DNA of 64,000 nucleotides from Callipepla californica brunnescens (GCA_023055505.1 JALIRH010000001.1:95386530-95450529), one strand, 5' to 3'. Counted from the stretch's first letter, positions 48,998-60,702 are shown. Made by a program: numbers and translations. Notes: generated by a model from the sequence alone, not told the origin.

Positions 48998-49311
48998 TTA
49001 TTAAACTACACCAATACTACTGCATCCAGTCCAGTAAAGGAAAGACGCCTGCAAACTGGAGCAAGTTCAGCAGAAGGTCATCAGGATGATGATCTTGCCT
49101 GATCAATCTGGTGGTCTTCTATGATGGAGTGGATGGCATCGGTGAACAAGGGAAGGGCGATGGATGTCATCTCCTTGGACCTCTGCAAAGCCTTTGACGT
49201 GGTCCCTCACCACAGCCTCTCTAAACCAGAGATGTATGGATTTGAAAGATGGACTGTTTGATGGATTAAGAATTTGTTGGCTGGTCACATGCAAGGGGTT
49301 GTGATACAATG
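48998..49311 (+). mobile_element. CR1 LINE RT scraps, rearranged order
   Basis: Two pieces of sense-strand CR1 lie here. 49005-49079 resembles the RT C-terminal part (LEYCIQS-like words, then KLEQVQQKV). 49085-49311 is the RT N-terminal part: a 'VFYDGV' block, [20 protein letters not shown] and FERWTV-stop-WIKNLLAG. In CR1 the second piece should come before the first, so the order is reversed. No 3' end is present. The sequence differs too much from the minus-strand CR1 to its left to be a recent inverted copy of it. Confidence 0.7.
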
Positions 49312-49694
49312 GAATCAGAAAAGGGATAGTAAATACAGGACATAAAATTATAGAATATATAAGAAAAGTCAAATTTTTAACAAAAGAGTACTTATACTGG
49401 GACCCCAAAAGAAATACAGTTAACATTAGCAAAAGTGAAAAACAACTCTGTGCATGGGAAATTTAACAATTAGCTCAATGCGTTTAATGAAGAGTTAAGA
49501 GTTTTGTATACTGAAGGGGAATATAGAGAAAAGGGGGAAGTGATAACAAAAATTACCTACCTAAACAGCATTCATGGTTTCATTTTTTGATGAGAGAAGG
49601 GCAGAGAAACACTTTTTATTTACCTTTAAATATGTTCTGCTTCTCAAAAATGCTATAGTTTTAGAGAGAGAAATATCCATTCTGGTAAATAAAA
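49312..49694. other. Unique DNA between CR1 pieces
   Basis: About 380 AT-rich bases with no recognised feature. Confidence 0.5.
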
Positions 49695-50050
49695 GGCAGC
49701 TAAAGAATAGAATCACCTTCCTTGAAGAGTTAGCAACACTCTTTATAACACAGCCCAAGAAGCCATTGGCCTCTTTCATTGCAGGGGTGCGTTGCTGGCT
49801 CATAATCATATCTCAATGCCTTTTATGTCAAGTTGCTTTCCAGCAGGTAGGCCCCCTGCTTGTGCTGGTGCATGAAGTTATTTTCTGCATTTCCAGATGC
49901 ACAATTTGGAATTTTCCTTTTAAGAACTTGGGGAGATATCTGCCAGCACAGTTCTGAAGCGTCAAGGTACCTCTGAAGGTACTGACATTATGTAGTTCAT
50001 CAACCACTTCTTCCAGTTTTGTGTCATTTGCAAATTCATATCTTAGATAA
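49695..50050 (-). mobile_element. CR1 LINE internal fragment, old
   Basis: Reverse-complement CR1 words on the plus strand: AGAATCACCTTCCTTGAAGA, ACACAGCCCAAGAAGCCATT, GGCCTCTTTCATTGCAGGGG, GTTGCTGGCTCATAATCATA, GCTTTCCAGCAGGTAG, and CAGTTTTGTGTCATTTGCAA at the right. These correspond to the RT region around and downstream of the catalytic block. Both ends are missing, and the divergence is the highest among the CR1 pieces. Confidence 0.75.
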
Positions 50051-50629
50051 GATGTTTCTCTTTCTTTTTCCCTCCTTTATGTCCTTTTCTTTCTGTTCAC
50101 CATAATAAAAACAAATTTTATGGGACTTTTCATGTATTGAAACTAATTCTTCTATTCCTCTCCATCTGTATCTGAGATTTGGCCTATCATTGAAGTCAAA
50201 GTCACCTGTGGCTGGAATGAAAACAAATTCACTTGACTATTTGAGGTCTATCTTCACGATTCTCATGATAAAAATATTAAAAACATAAAGGGAACTAGAC
50301 AGGAGAAAATTGTTTAGGCTCCTAGCAAAAGGGTTTACAATGTCTACACTAGGACATTATGACAGAAAGGCAATGCTACAAAATTGCTCAGGCAAGTGCA
50401 GACTTCAAAGTTCTGCATGCTTTCAAAATTAATAATTAGGTCAGGCATTTCTGTCTATACTAAGCATTGTAACAACTTTTAGGAACTCTTAAAGCTGTCT
50501 TTGTTGACATACAGAACAAGCTACATGGCTGTGGTGCATTAATCTTGTCTGACTGCCTATTCCCACTAAACCCCTCACTCATTCTCCTTGCTCAGTAAGA
50601 AAGGAGAAAACACAATGAAAAGTATTGTC
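50051..50629. other. AT-rich unique DNA, no gene seen
   Basis: No gene or recognised element. Confidence 0.55.
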
Positions 50630-50812
50630 TATTGTATATTGGAATATATATATATACATGTTCATATATACATGTGCATATATTATATGAGTATATATTG
50701 CACATACATAACATATGTGTAACTATTACAAATGTATTTACATATATACATATTCATTATGCATGTGTACAATATATTTATATATATATACACAGTATGT
50801 ATATTGTATACT
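50630..50812. repeat. Alternating TA/TG/CA low-complexity block
   Basis: About 180 bases made almost wholly of alternating pyrimidine-purine words (ATATAT, ACATGT, GTATAT, CACATA). The 60-codon ORF over it is a product of this simple sequence. Confidence 0.85.
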
Positions 50813-50930
50813 AGAGCATTGTGTTCAGTTCTGGTCTCCCCAGTACAAAGAAGACAGTGATTTACCAGAAAGAGTCCAGTGGAGGGCCACGAAGATGATA
50901 AAGGGTGTGGAGCACCTCCCTTATGAGGAG
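50813..50930 (+). mobile_element. CR1 LINE RT C-terminal scrap
   Basis: The forward translation reads EHCVQFWSPQYKEDSDLPER, VQWRATKMIKGVEHLPYEE, a clear CR1 RT C-terminal block. It stops abruptly at GAGGAG, where the next repeat begins, and no continuation of this CR1 is found after that repeat. Confidence 0.88.
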
Positions 50931-50931
50931 T

Positions 50932-51498
50932 TTTTTCCATGGGGTGCAGACCTCAGGAAAAGAGTGCTTCAGCATCAACCCCTTACAGACCACAGTTTAG
51001 GCCAGAAAATCTATTCCATTGTAAGTGTCTCTCCATGGGCTGCAATTCCTGCCATGAGCTTACTGCAGTGTGGTGTGTCTATGGACTGTATTGTAGATAT
51101 CTGCAATTATGTATTTCTCTATGAGCTGCAGGGTTTCAACCCACTTCACAGTGATCTCCACAGGCTGCTGGAGAATCTCTACTCCCACACCTGGGCCTCC
51201 TCCCCTTCTTTCTTTCTTCTTTGACCTTGGTGTCTGCAGGGTTGTTTTTCACACATTTTTCTCGCTCCTTTCTCTCACAGCTGTTGCAGCATGTATTTTT
51301 AGCAGCCTTCTTTATTCTTTCTGAATACATTATCACAGAGGCATCATCAGTGTAGTTGATTGGCTCAGCTCTGGCCAGTACTAGGTCCATCTGGGGGCTG
51401 TCTGGAATTGTCTATGCCTGACATAGAGTCATCTCCTGATCTCACTGAATCCACATTTACAAATTCCCCTTTACTCTTTTCCATGCAAACCCGGCACA
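50932..51498 (-). mobile_element. LTR-like bird repeat (family D), antisense copy
   Basis: On the minus strand it starts TGTGCCGGGTTTGCATGG and passes through GAGCCAATCAACTACACTGA (51366-51347), ACCAAGGTCAAAGAAG and several GCAGCCCATGGAG-type modules. I recognise this order from a common bird repeat, probably a retroviral LTR. The left border is not exact and no target duplication is seen. A second copy lies in opposite orientation at about 51735. The 169-codon plus-strand ORF across the CR1 scrap and this repeat is antisense noise. Confidence 0.65.
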
Positions 51499-51734
51499 GT
51501 CACAAAGATGACAACAGAATGCAGAAACACTCAAAGGAATGTATGATAAAAGAAGATGTAAAGGAATGGTGTAGGATATCACTCAATCTTTTAGTTTGCT
51601 TGTCTGAAGACAGTAAAAAAAAAACGAATTTGTATGACTGATCACTGGATGTGCCATTCATGTATCATCAATTTTTTATATTTTTACAACAAAGTTAGGC
51701 ATCAACCAAAATGCAGCTGAGCAAGTGAACAATA

Positions 51735-52042
51735 CTGGGTGTGCCTCTGGAAGACCAGATTTAAGAAAGGAAAAAATTACTGCACAGCAGCATCTGGGAA
51801 AGAGGAATGAGAAACGTGATAAAAACAGCCCTGCCTCCTCCCAAGTCAGTGCTGAAGGAGGGTAAGAGGTGCCCTAGGCAGGAAGCAGAAGCTCCCTGCA
51901 GCTGAGAAGAGGCTCATGGAGGGGCAGGCTCTCCCCATGCAGCCCATGACACCACACAGAGCAGATCTCCCTGTGAAGCCATGGAGGACCCCAGGGGCAG
52001 CAGTGAATGAGGCCTGAAGGAGGTACAGCCCTTGTAGAGCTT
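51735..52042 (+). mobile_element. LTR-like bird repeat (family D), sense copy
   Basis: It shares with the minus-strand copy the order: AGATTTAAGAAAGG, AACAGCCCTGCCTCC, AAGTCAGTGCTGAAGGAGGG, GAGGTGCCCTAGGCAGGAAG, CTCCCCATGCAGCCCATG and GCCATGGAGGACCCCAGGGG. It is shorter and lacks the TG-start block. Together the two copies form a head-to-head inverted pair about 240 bases apart. Confidence 0.6.
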
Positions 52043-52120
52043 CTTTTAGTACCTGATAATTCTAACAGTGAAGAACTTTTCTAATTCATGCATACTATAC
52101 ATATAGATGTTCATATATCC

Positions 52121-52625
52121 TGTTGGCTCATGAGAGCAGCTTTTCTATATTGTGAGAACAGCCTTTTGCGAAACTTGGGCAGAAACAAGCTGAAGGACAG
52201 AAGGACTGCATAAATCAAAAACAAAATGTGGAGGCTGTGAAACTTGTCAAGTAAAGATAAGAAAGTAGAACAGATGTCCTGTTGTTAAAGATAAGACCAG
52301 TAGGAACTAGTTTGGGCTGCCCCCCCTTAAAAGGTCAAAAATTCTCAGCAAGAATGAGTACTAGCCTTCATACCACAACCACCAGAGATCCCCACCATAT
52401 ATTCACAGAAGGGTGGGACAGTATTAATTATTTCTTGGAATTCTGGTTTGTTTTCTTGGAATGTAATGAATGTGTGTATGCTATGCCTCTAAGTATGTAG
52501 TCGTTTCTCTCCTTGGTTCATGTTTGGTGGAGTGATCCCCCACACACCCAGCATTGTGATAAAGGGAATACCTGACTGACATAACTCATTGGCATGTCAA
52601 GTTACTTTGTTAGTTTTCGCAGCTT
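52121..52625 (+). mobile_element. Probable solo LTR (family E)
   Basis: I recognise the order GCGAAACTTGGGCAGAAACA, GATGTCCTGTTGTTAAAGAT, CTGCCCCCCCTTAAAAGG, GAATGAGTACTAGCCTTCAT, ACCACAACCACCAGAGATCC, AGGGTGGGACAGTATTA, TTGGTGGAGTGATCCCCCAC and TGATAAAGGGAATACCTGAC from a bird LTR family. TTAAAAGG could serve as the TATA element and GATAAAG as a weak polyadenylation signal. TG starts at 52121 and 52151 are both possible, and no target duplication was found, so borders are approximate. Confidence 0.55.
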
Positions 52626-54864
52626 TACTGTTGAAAGATGACAAAGGTGTTGCTAACTAGAACAGAGGAGACAAGAGTGCCTATGGTAAGGGAAAGAACT
52701 GATATTAAAACTTCAGAATTTAACAAATCTCTTAACAAAATTCACTGAACAAATATATTTGGTATATATACTTCTCTTTTATTGTTTTGTTGTCAAATAT
52801 TCTGCTGCAGTTGAAAACTGTTTTAAAAATGCTCATAGAGAGCTGAACAGGAAGTCTTCAAGGAAGGAAGTGACAGAGAAGAGCTCTGAGAATTTGAGGA
52901 TTCTGTGGACAGATGGTGATAGCAAACTGTGAAAGAAACGAAACACAAAATAAACAACTTTTTTTTTTTTTTTTTTTTTGAAATTCACTAAATGGTAGTA
53001 ACTTAACTGTATTTTGTCTAGGAATGGTTGTGAAGAAAATAAACCTAATTTATGGAATCAAGATCATCTCATTTATGTGAGGTATATGAAAAAAATACAA
53101 AATAATGGAGATACAAGGACAAAATATAGAACATGGGACTCTGTCCAGATGCTATGAACTGAATTATAAATGACTGTAGCAGGTGGATTAGAGAACAATA
53201 TGAAATATTATACAGTAAAGTTGGCAGTTCTGTGTACTGACTAATCTTTCTGAACAGTGGTCTGCCAGAAAGATGCAAACAGGACTGTTATGCCCTAGAT
53301 AAAATAATAGAAAGGAAGACCATAAAATATTACAGGATTTTACAATCACTACTTTTTCATTAGTTATATACTAGATGAATAAAAATGGTAGCTATAAAAT
53401 AAAGAGCCAATTGAAGGAATGTGTTTCATCATTGATTTTCTTCTGTTTTGGAGAACAGGTAATGAAAATTTTATAGAAATTGAAAAATACTACAATATTG
53501 CCTTAAATTGAATGACACAAATAAAATAATAATAATATTAATAATCTGTATGCAAAGATACCACAGCAGCATCATGCAACCAGGAAAATTAGCCCATCCT
53601 AAGACAGTAGGTACTTAAAATGTCTCTTAAAGGAGTACTGAGTTTACATTCTAATATCATAGATGATATGGTTTAATAAAGTATAGAAAATAGACAGGTA
53701 CATAAATAAATACTTCCATGCTTACCAAATTCAAATTCAATACAGGTCAACCAACCAACATAGCTGAAATGTATTTTAGCAAGAAAAAATATATACCTTA
53801 GTGTATTTTGTTGTGATTTTAAGCCCAATCTTCTTACTTTTAACAGAAAAATATATTTTACATTTATTTTCTACTAATATAGGAAAGCTATATTTTTATT
53901 AAAATTTTATATCTATGCAGCAATATTAGATTATGATATCCTCATATTTAATTATTGTCATGTGAATCTGGTGGCACAAAAAGTCTCATGTCTATATTAA
54001 TGTAGTTCACGTCTGTCATAAAAATGCTCACAATTCGCCACTGAAATCGATGTAACACTTATTTCTCTGTGATTTGTAATATCCCACTCTGTGATTTTTT
54101 TCATGTTCTGCTCAAAAGGCTTAATTTCACTTAGCACAAAAAATCTATTAAACTACCTTGTTTCTTTTGAAATCAATAGAAACCTTTGCAATGACATTAA
54201 CTGAATCTGATCAAGTATGCATACTGCAATTAACAGAAGTAAATAGGAATGTCAGAAATACAATCTTTCTCAACTTCACTGAAGTTATCCTACTTATTTA
54301 TTCAGAGGATCTGCTCTGAATGATTTATTGTTAATGTAGGCTTATTCCTTCTTTAAAAGCCATGCTCTGTATTCCAACAATCTTTGTATAAAATGCAACA
54401 TTCCAATACAACAACCATACACTGGCAGGTAAGATTCCATTCCAGACAAAATAAAAAAATTCTTTACAAAGTCTCAGCAAAATATTTCACTTTTGCACCA
54501 AGGCTTTATATGTACCTTTGTTATCAGTTATATACCGTTAATGTACAAATGGGAAAGAGTAAGGCTAGCTAAGTATACAAACTTGTGTGAAGAGTTAGTA
54601 CTTGATGTACTTGAGAGAAGTTATGTCATGTCAGATATTTTGAGTAGAAATTTTAAATTTGCCTTCTATTAAAGATATTTTCAAATTCTTTCAAATGATT
54701 ATATGAATGTTTATGGTTTTTTAACTAGAATCACAAAGGTTAGAGAAGGAAATGCAGATGCTTCAAGGAGACAGGAGAATACAGGTTGAGTTACAGAAAT
54801 TTAATATTATAAAGATAGTAAGAAGAGTAAGTAGGTACAATAATTTTACACATTATATAATACT
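52626..54864. other. AT-rich unique DNA, no gene seen
   Basis: No gene or recognised element. It includes a T21 run (52959-52979). Confidence 0.6.
52959..52979. repeat. T21 homopolymer
   Basis: An uninterrupted run of 21 T, directly preceded by an A-rich segment. No retrocopy body is recognisable. Confidence 0.9.
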
Positions 54865-55050
54865 ACAGGTTGCCCGGAAAAGTTGTAGATGCCTCATCCC
54901 TGGAGGCGCTGAAGGGCAGGATGGATGGGCCCTGAGCAGCATGATCTAGTGGATGGCAGCCCTGCTCATGGCACCGTGGGAGGCTGGAGGTAGATGATCT
55001 TCAAGATCCCTTCCAACCCAAACCAGTCTACAATTCCATGATTCTATGAT
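54865..55050 (+). mobile_element. CR1 LINE 3' terminal fragment
   Basis: Only the last part of a sense CR1: GATGCCTCATCCCTGGAGGC, GATCTAGTGGATGGCAGCCC, GAGGTAGATGATCTTCAAGA, TCCCTTCCAACCCAAACCAG and the terminal CCATGATTCTATGAT. The intact end and extreme 5' truncation are typical of CR1 insertions. Confidence 0.93.
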
Positions 55051-57510
55051 AATAAGGTACTTATAATGAAAATTGTAAGTCAGTGATGGTTTTAGAGCTC
55101 TGGTGTCAGACAGGAACATTAATAAAATTTACACTGCTCCAGTACTAACGAAGTTGTAGGTGTATCTCTATTTCTGTCTTTGTCACTCTCTGTCTCTCTG
55201 CCCATCCACCCACATACCAAGATTTTTACACAGCTTAGTATGGTTTCCAGATTACTAGATCCTGAATGCTATACTGTATGTACATCTTCATTGTGAAAAG
55301 TAAACAGTATAGCCAAAAAAATAGGACCCAACTTCTGTAATTGAGTGCACATCTAAATGTGAGAATAAAAAAAAAGCTGTGAAAGTTTCTGGTCTAGAGA
55401 TCTGCAGACTATAATTATTTACATAAAAGCAGCAAAAGCTGCATTTACAGTTTGTTCATCACCATCTCTTTGTAATAAACTGTGTTATACCAAATAATTG
55501 CAATGTTTTTGACAAGGTCATGGTGCCTATATTCTATGAATGCTGAGAAAATTTTACATATTAACCAACATGTCAAAAATGAATTTAGGATCACAACTCA
55601 GCTGTCTTCCTATTAAAGTGCATCCTTGTCCTGTCTAGATGCTTTCTGTTCTAATGTAGTAGTGTATGCCTCAGGAGCATAGCTTCTTGATAAACTTTAA
55701 TTCCTAACAGGAGGCAGAGCTGTTAGCTATTTTTTGTATCAGTCTCAGAAATCAGTGACAACAGTTATACACTGTTGTAGTGCAAGTATGGAAAACTGGA
55801 TTCTGCAAGAAACCCGTGCTATTTCTACATTAAATAACAGTTGCTTGCTTAAGGTGGGACAATTATAGGCTTGCAGAGAGGCTCTTTGCTTAATCATTTA
55901 AGAAGCTGGTAACTCCATATATAAACATTTGCTAAATAGTCAGCAATCCATAGAGTAGCAGCCCTGTCTGAATGTAGACCACTGCTTTAAATAATCACCC
56001 AAGCAATATGTTTAACTTTGCCAATATTTAAAGCAGGTAATGCATCAGCTTTTCTTTCAGAGGTGTCTCTGGAAGCAGTGGAACACCACCCTGCAATTTT
56101 CATTGAGCTAGTATAATCTTCCCTCCATATCAGTGATTTTCAGATTTTACCATTTGTGCTGCTCTCTAGATTTCATACAGACTCATGCTCTCTTTTCAGT
56201 TATAATCCCTATTTCTGTAATTTAATTTCTCTAGCTCATGATCACAGTTATAAACAACAGGAATCCTATCTCACTGGGGAACTGCTGTCACAAATTGGAT
56301 GTACACACCTGCAGCTAACTGCTCACACAACACCAGTCGTGCTTCACATCACTAGGTGCTAATGAGGTAAAGATAAGAATAATGAATCAGCTGGTTTAAG
56401 ATGAGATCTCAGGAGGTTTGCATATTCAATACTGCTGCTTTTTTTCCAGTGCCCCACTGAGTTCAACATTGCTACATTTCTTTGTACTTGCAGAGAGTCT
56501 GGGCAATAACATTTCCTCTAGATGAGGAAAACAAGCAAATTATGGTAGTGAAAATAGTCTCTAGCTCCAATATGAAAAAGCAGGGTGTGTGAGTGGGGGG
56601 GGAAGTAATTTGTAAAAGCATTTTTCTACTGCTCTGTAGGGAAATATTAGAGTGTATTAGCATATTTGAATCAATTCTAACTGCTGAGTGACAAATGCTG
56701 GTATATGGATGTTTTTGTTCTGAATTTGCATTTGCAACCTCATTTTCTTCAGAAAACAAAGCATGGAATATTGTTCTCCGAAGTATATTTGAAAAATGAT
56801 ATTTGTCAGTTAGGAAAATCAGAACAAGCTTTCCAAAAGCTCTAGTATATACGAAGCGTGCAGAAAACACATCAATAACTTTTGCTTGCTTAACGTAAAG
56901 AATAACAGTTTTATGGGTTTGGGGGCTTGATCTCTATTGATTGATTTTCATTATCTACTTCTCTCTTTAGCTACAAATTTTGTGCTTTTGTGTTTTTTAA
57001 GAGAAAAGCAGAGGATTCAGCCCCTCCTTTCACCACAGAGCTGAATGTTTCATTGTATCCACCATTATAATAACAGAAGCCTGGACAATTTTACAAGACA
57101 AGACCAATTTAGTATTCAAAACAGACAAACAAACACAACCTATTTTCTCTGTTGTTCCACTGAAAGCATTTTTAAAGTTTTCACATTTGTCTCTCAGAAA
57201 TTCTCAAGATGGAGAAATAAAACCACATTTTTATTCTCCCCTTTACAATCTCTATTTCAGGGTAATATGCAACATATGTTAATGACACATGTATCGCTTG
57301 ACATACATGTTGAATTACTGTTTCTATCACTGTACTGATGTCTGAAATGATGGCCTACAAGCACTTTAATCTTCTCTGGTATTCCAGTGTACATTTTATT
57401 GATGATTAAGCAGCAGTGCCACACAACCATATACAGTTAAGATAATGATAATGCAGATGTCATGTATAGTTACTGCTACTCACACTTTTAAAAAGGAATT
57501 AAAAATCATT
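55051..57510. other. AT-rich unique DNA, no gene seen
   Basis: No gene or recognised element. The 132-codon minus-strand ORF at 56870-56472 has no recognisable domain and is not called. The last five bases (TCATT) are the left target site of the LTR that follows. Confidence 0.6.
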
Positions 57511-58078
57511 TGTCATGGTTTTATGATTTTTGTTATTGTTATTCCACACCATAACATCATGTAGTGCATTGGGAGTTAAAGAGTTAACATCTCCAGTTCA
57601 GTGAATCATCGACTCTTGGTATACCTGTCTCAGAAAAGAAGAACTATGCACTCCAGAGGACTTTGCTTTGCTTTGCATTTTTTCCATTTTCCACTCAGAG
57701 GGAAAGATAAAAACTGTTCACATGTCATGAGACACGGGCTATTTCCTTTTCGGATTGACCCAGCAGTGGGTGGGTGCTTGCTAGCCATCTCACCTTCAGC
57801 GTTGGTGCAAGGCCTTCAGGTTTTGGACACACTCTCACTCATGTTATTTGATTAATTAGCTTCAATTCCTATTGTATTATATTGTGTTATTTTGCATTCT
57901 GATATCTTATTTAGCAAGTTAGCCTTCCTTCACAGATTATTGCCTCTATTTTGTTTTTAGGCCCATCTCCCTTTTCCTTTTCCCTTTCCCCCTTCCCCTT
58001 TCCTTCAGTGTGGGTCTGTTGGCCTGCCCACCCCAGTTGTCATAGAACTGGACTGCACCAGCCTGTAAACTGCTGACG
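57511..58078 (+). mobile_element. Solo LTR, family A, copy 3
   Basis: It begins TGTCATGGTTTTATG and ends GCTGACG, where CA has probably changed to CG. It aligns end to end with copies 1 and 2. Flanks TCATT (57506-57510) and TCGTT (58079-58083) form a 5-bp target duplication with one difference. There is no internal viral sequence. Confidence 0.86.
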
Positions 58079-59830
58079 TCGTTCTTTCTCATAACTGACT
58101 TCTGCATTTTTATATCACTCAAAGCCACGTAACTATTAGAGTCATTTTGTTACAGACAATAAAATGGTAAACAAAGCCAGATGCAACAGAATGATCAAAT
58201 ATAAATTTAAGAGAGGGTGATCACTACTTTAAAGGAACAGATTTTTTTCTATTTATACCAGCTAATTTGTATGCATTTTGTGAATAGAATTACTGCATAG
58301 TTTTTATCCTGATAAGCACACTCCTAAGAATTGAGGAGCTTTTAATGGGAGACATAATCCCATACTGAAGAACATACTGTTGAATGTAGAAGTTAAAGAC
58401 AAGTTTTGGCTTATTTGCGTGTTCAATTTCATGGTGGGTGTGAACAATTACAGTAAAGAAGTCTTCGGTGCGAACTACTGTGTTATTACTTTCACATAGG
58501 AATAACTCAAGCGTTGCTGAAATATAGCATCATAACGACATTAAGATATTAGAAAAACAGTTGTGAAATGCATTTAAATTAGTTTAAAATCAAGTCTCAT
58601 AATGTTGAAGAGAGAGAGTGTCATAGTGTGTCTTTCAGTCATCTGGACTGGGACATCAGGATACGCTGCAATTCCCCCTAGTCCATATAAAAAGATTTTC
58701 TTCCAAATGAAACCTGCTACACTATGTTACCAATACAGTTTCATATATTGCCTATTAAAAGTTGTGACACAGCTAATAGATTCACTGAGGTCTGGGAGCA
58801 AGAACGCATCTCTCTCCAAGCCTGATCAAGGCGCACCAGACTGTTTCTTCTTAGCATTCCAGTGGACTTCCTGTGGACCTTTGTGATGGTGATAGCTGAC
58901 TGGATGTTTGGTTATTTTATTGGTTAGATGGTTGGTTTTGTTTGCTTTTTATTTTGCCCCAAAGTTTTTGGTTTATAGATTTATCCTTTTTTTTTTTTTT
59001 CAAATTGGAACCTGATATCTAAGCCATCCAGTACATCCACTAACACAGAAAGAAAACTGTCATCCAATAATTTTTGCATAAGATCATGGATTTTGCATGG
59101 GTAACTGCACATAATTATGAATGTTCACTGCACAGAATAATAAACTATACCCTAAAGATTATGAGGATAGTCTAAATCTTGTTTTGTTACACCAGATTAA
59201 CATGATGAGTTCTTCTAGCCTGAGAACATATGGAACTGTGAAATGGCCATCTCAAACATCCAGGAGAAGCAGGCAAATGCTGAAGAATACAGAGAACATT
59301 AAAGTGATAGCATGACATATATTTTTTTAATTGCTATTTTCTACTGTTCCGCATTCCACATACACCTCTCACTATCTTAGGAAGCATGCAGTCAGAGGAA
59401 GAAATATTAAACATTGTCTTAGTAGAAGACTTTACAGGAAACTGTGGTTAGGAGATGTACATTTCTTTCTCTACTGCTCCAGTACAGCCCTATAGCTGAC
59501 AAAAATGTAAGGTATTTAATTTTTGTTGAATTAGTGTATGTGTACAAGAGAGGAATCTCATAGCAGCTTCTGACTTTGAAAGGAATGGTAGGTTTCCTTT
59601 GCAAGATCATCTCATTTTTACATATACTCAAGAAACAAAACGTCTTTCCCTTCAATTTGAACTCAACAATATAATGTTTTGTTTTGTTTTGTTTTTTGTT
59701 TTTCACCCACTGGGTAAAATATTGAATGAACTAATGAGATGAAACTAGAGGGAAAAAATACGAAGAAGCTACATGGCTTGCAATGACTTTCTTACTTAAA
59801 ATGTATGACTGTGAGAGACTGAAACGAGCG
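58079..59830. other. AT-rich unique DNA, no gene seen
   Basis: No gene or recognised element. The 94-codon ORF at 58602-58886 lacks any recognisable feature. Confidence 0.55.
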
Positions 59831-59998
59831 GCACAGAGAAGCTGTGGATGATCCATCCCTGGAGATGTTCAAGACCACTTTAAATGGAGTGTTGAGCAAT
59901 ATGACATAGTGGAAAGAGTGTCCCAGCCAAAGGCAGGGGTACTGAAATTAGATGATCTTTAAGGTCCCTTCCAATCTAAACCATTTTATGATTCTATG
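59831..59998 (+). mobile_element. CR1 LINE 3' terminal fragment
   Basis: The end of a sense CR1: CACAGAGAAGCTGTGGATGA, CCATCCCTGGAGATGTTCAA, CATAGTGGAAAGAG, AGGTCCCTTCCAATCTAAAC and the terminal TTTATGATTCTATGA. Only about 170 bases of the element were copied or kept. Confidence 0.93.
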
Positions 59999-60702
59999 AA
60001 TTTCTACAGAACATCTTAAACATTTGGCTGAACAATTAGCTCTGTTATTATGAAATGCCTTTTGCTTAAAATTTATAGACTGTGGGCAGCTGAGGTTTCA
60101 ATACAGAGTAAAACTTTACCATCTGTTGTGTCCTATAATTATGATGAAAAAACCAAGAACACATAATTCACAATTGCATAGTAAAAACAGAGTAATAAGT
60201 AATTAGAATGCATCCATATTTTTGTTATTCATTGCAGCATGCATGTTACATTTTGGACAAAAAAAAAAAAAAAGAAGCATTTCCTTTTCCTTTCTTCTGG
60301 TTTCTCTTTTCTTATTTATTTATTTATTTATTCGCACTAACAGGGTGTCACGGAGTTATCTCTAGATATGAGTCCATGACAGGGACAATAAAAAATAAAT
60401 AAAAAAGAAAGAGATTAAAAAAGCAAGGGAGGGACAGGGAAAGAAAAACTGCCCTTCCATTTGCAGCGTGGCAGGCTCTGAGCAGAGTTGTGCAGATCAG
60501 GAGAGGGGGAGGCTAATGGAGATAGCAGATGGATCTAAAAAAAAACCAAACAACAGCAATTATCTGAGGAGGAACAGTAATTTACTAAATCCAACAAAAT
60601 CAAACAAAATGATAGAGGCAAGACAGAGTCTGAACAATAAGAGGTCTTACGCTAGAAGACTGCAGAGGAAGCACACCCAGTCTTCTCTGCGTCAAAACAC
60701 AG
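59999..60702. other. Unique DNA with simple repeats
   Basis: A 15-base A run lies near 60259-60274 and a (TTTA)n run near 60313-60333. 60430-60700 is A/G-rich with an 82-codon ORF (60468-60716) rich in N, R, K and S. It might be retroviral interior next to the LTR-like segment, but no motif supports that. Confidence 0.45.

Noticed and set aside
48551..49102. 183-codon plus-strand ORF, with 48468-48707 beside it
   Set aside because: Antisense of the CR1 RT domain on the minus strand; no protein-like signature of its own.
47905..49311. Single CR1 insertion with a twin-priming 5' inversion
   Set aside because: The overlapping RT parts on the two strands differ too much to have been copied from one template at one time.
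50715..51224. 169-codon plus-strand ORF
   Set aside because: It starts in simple TA/TG sequence, crosses a CR1 scrap and ends in the antisense of an LTR-like repeat; a chance reading through three unrelated parts.
56472..56870. 132-codon minus-strand ORF
   Set aside because: No recognisable domain, composition typical of AT-rich DNA, no promoter or splice context.
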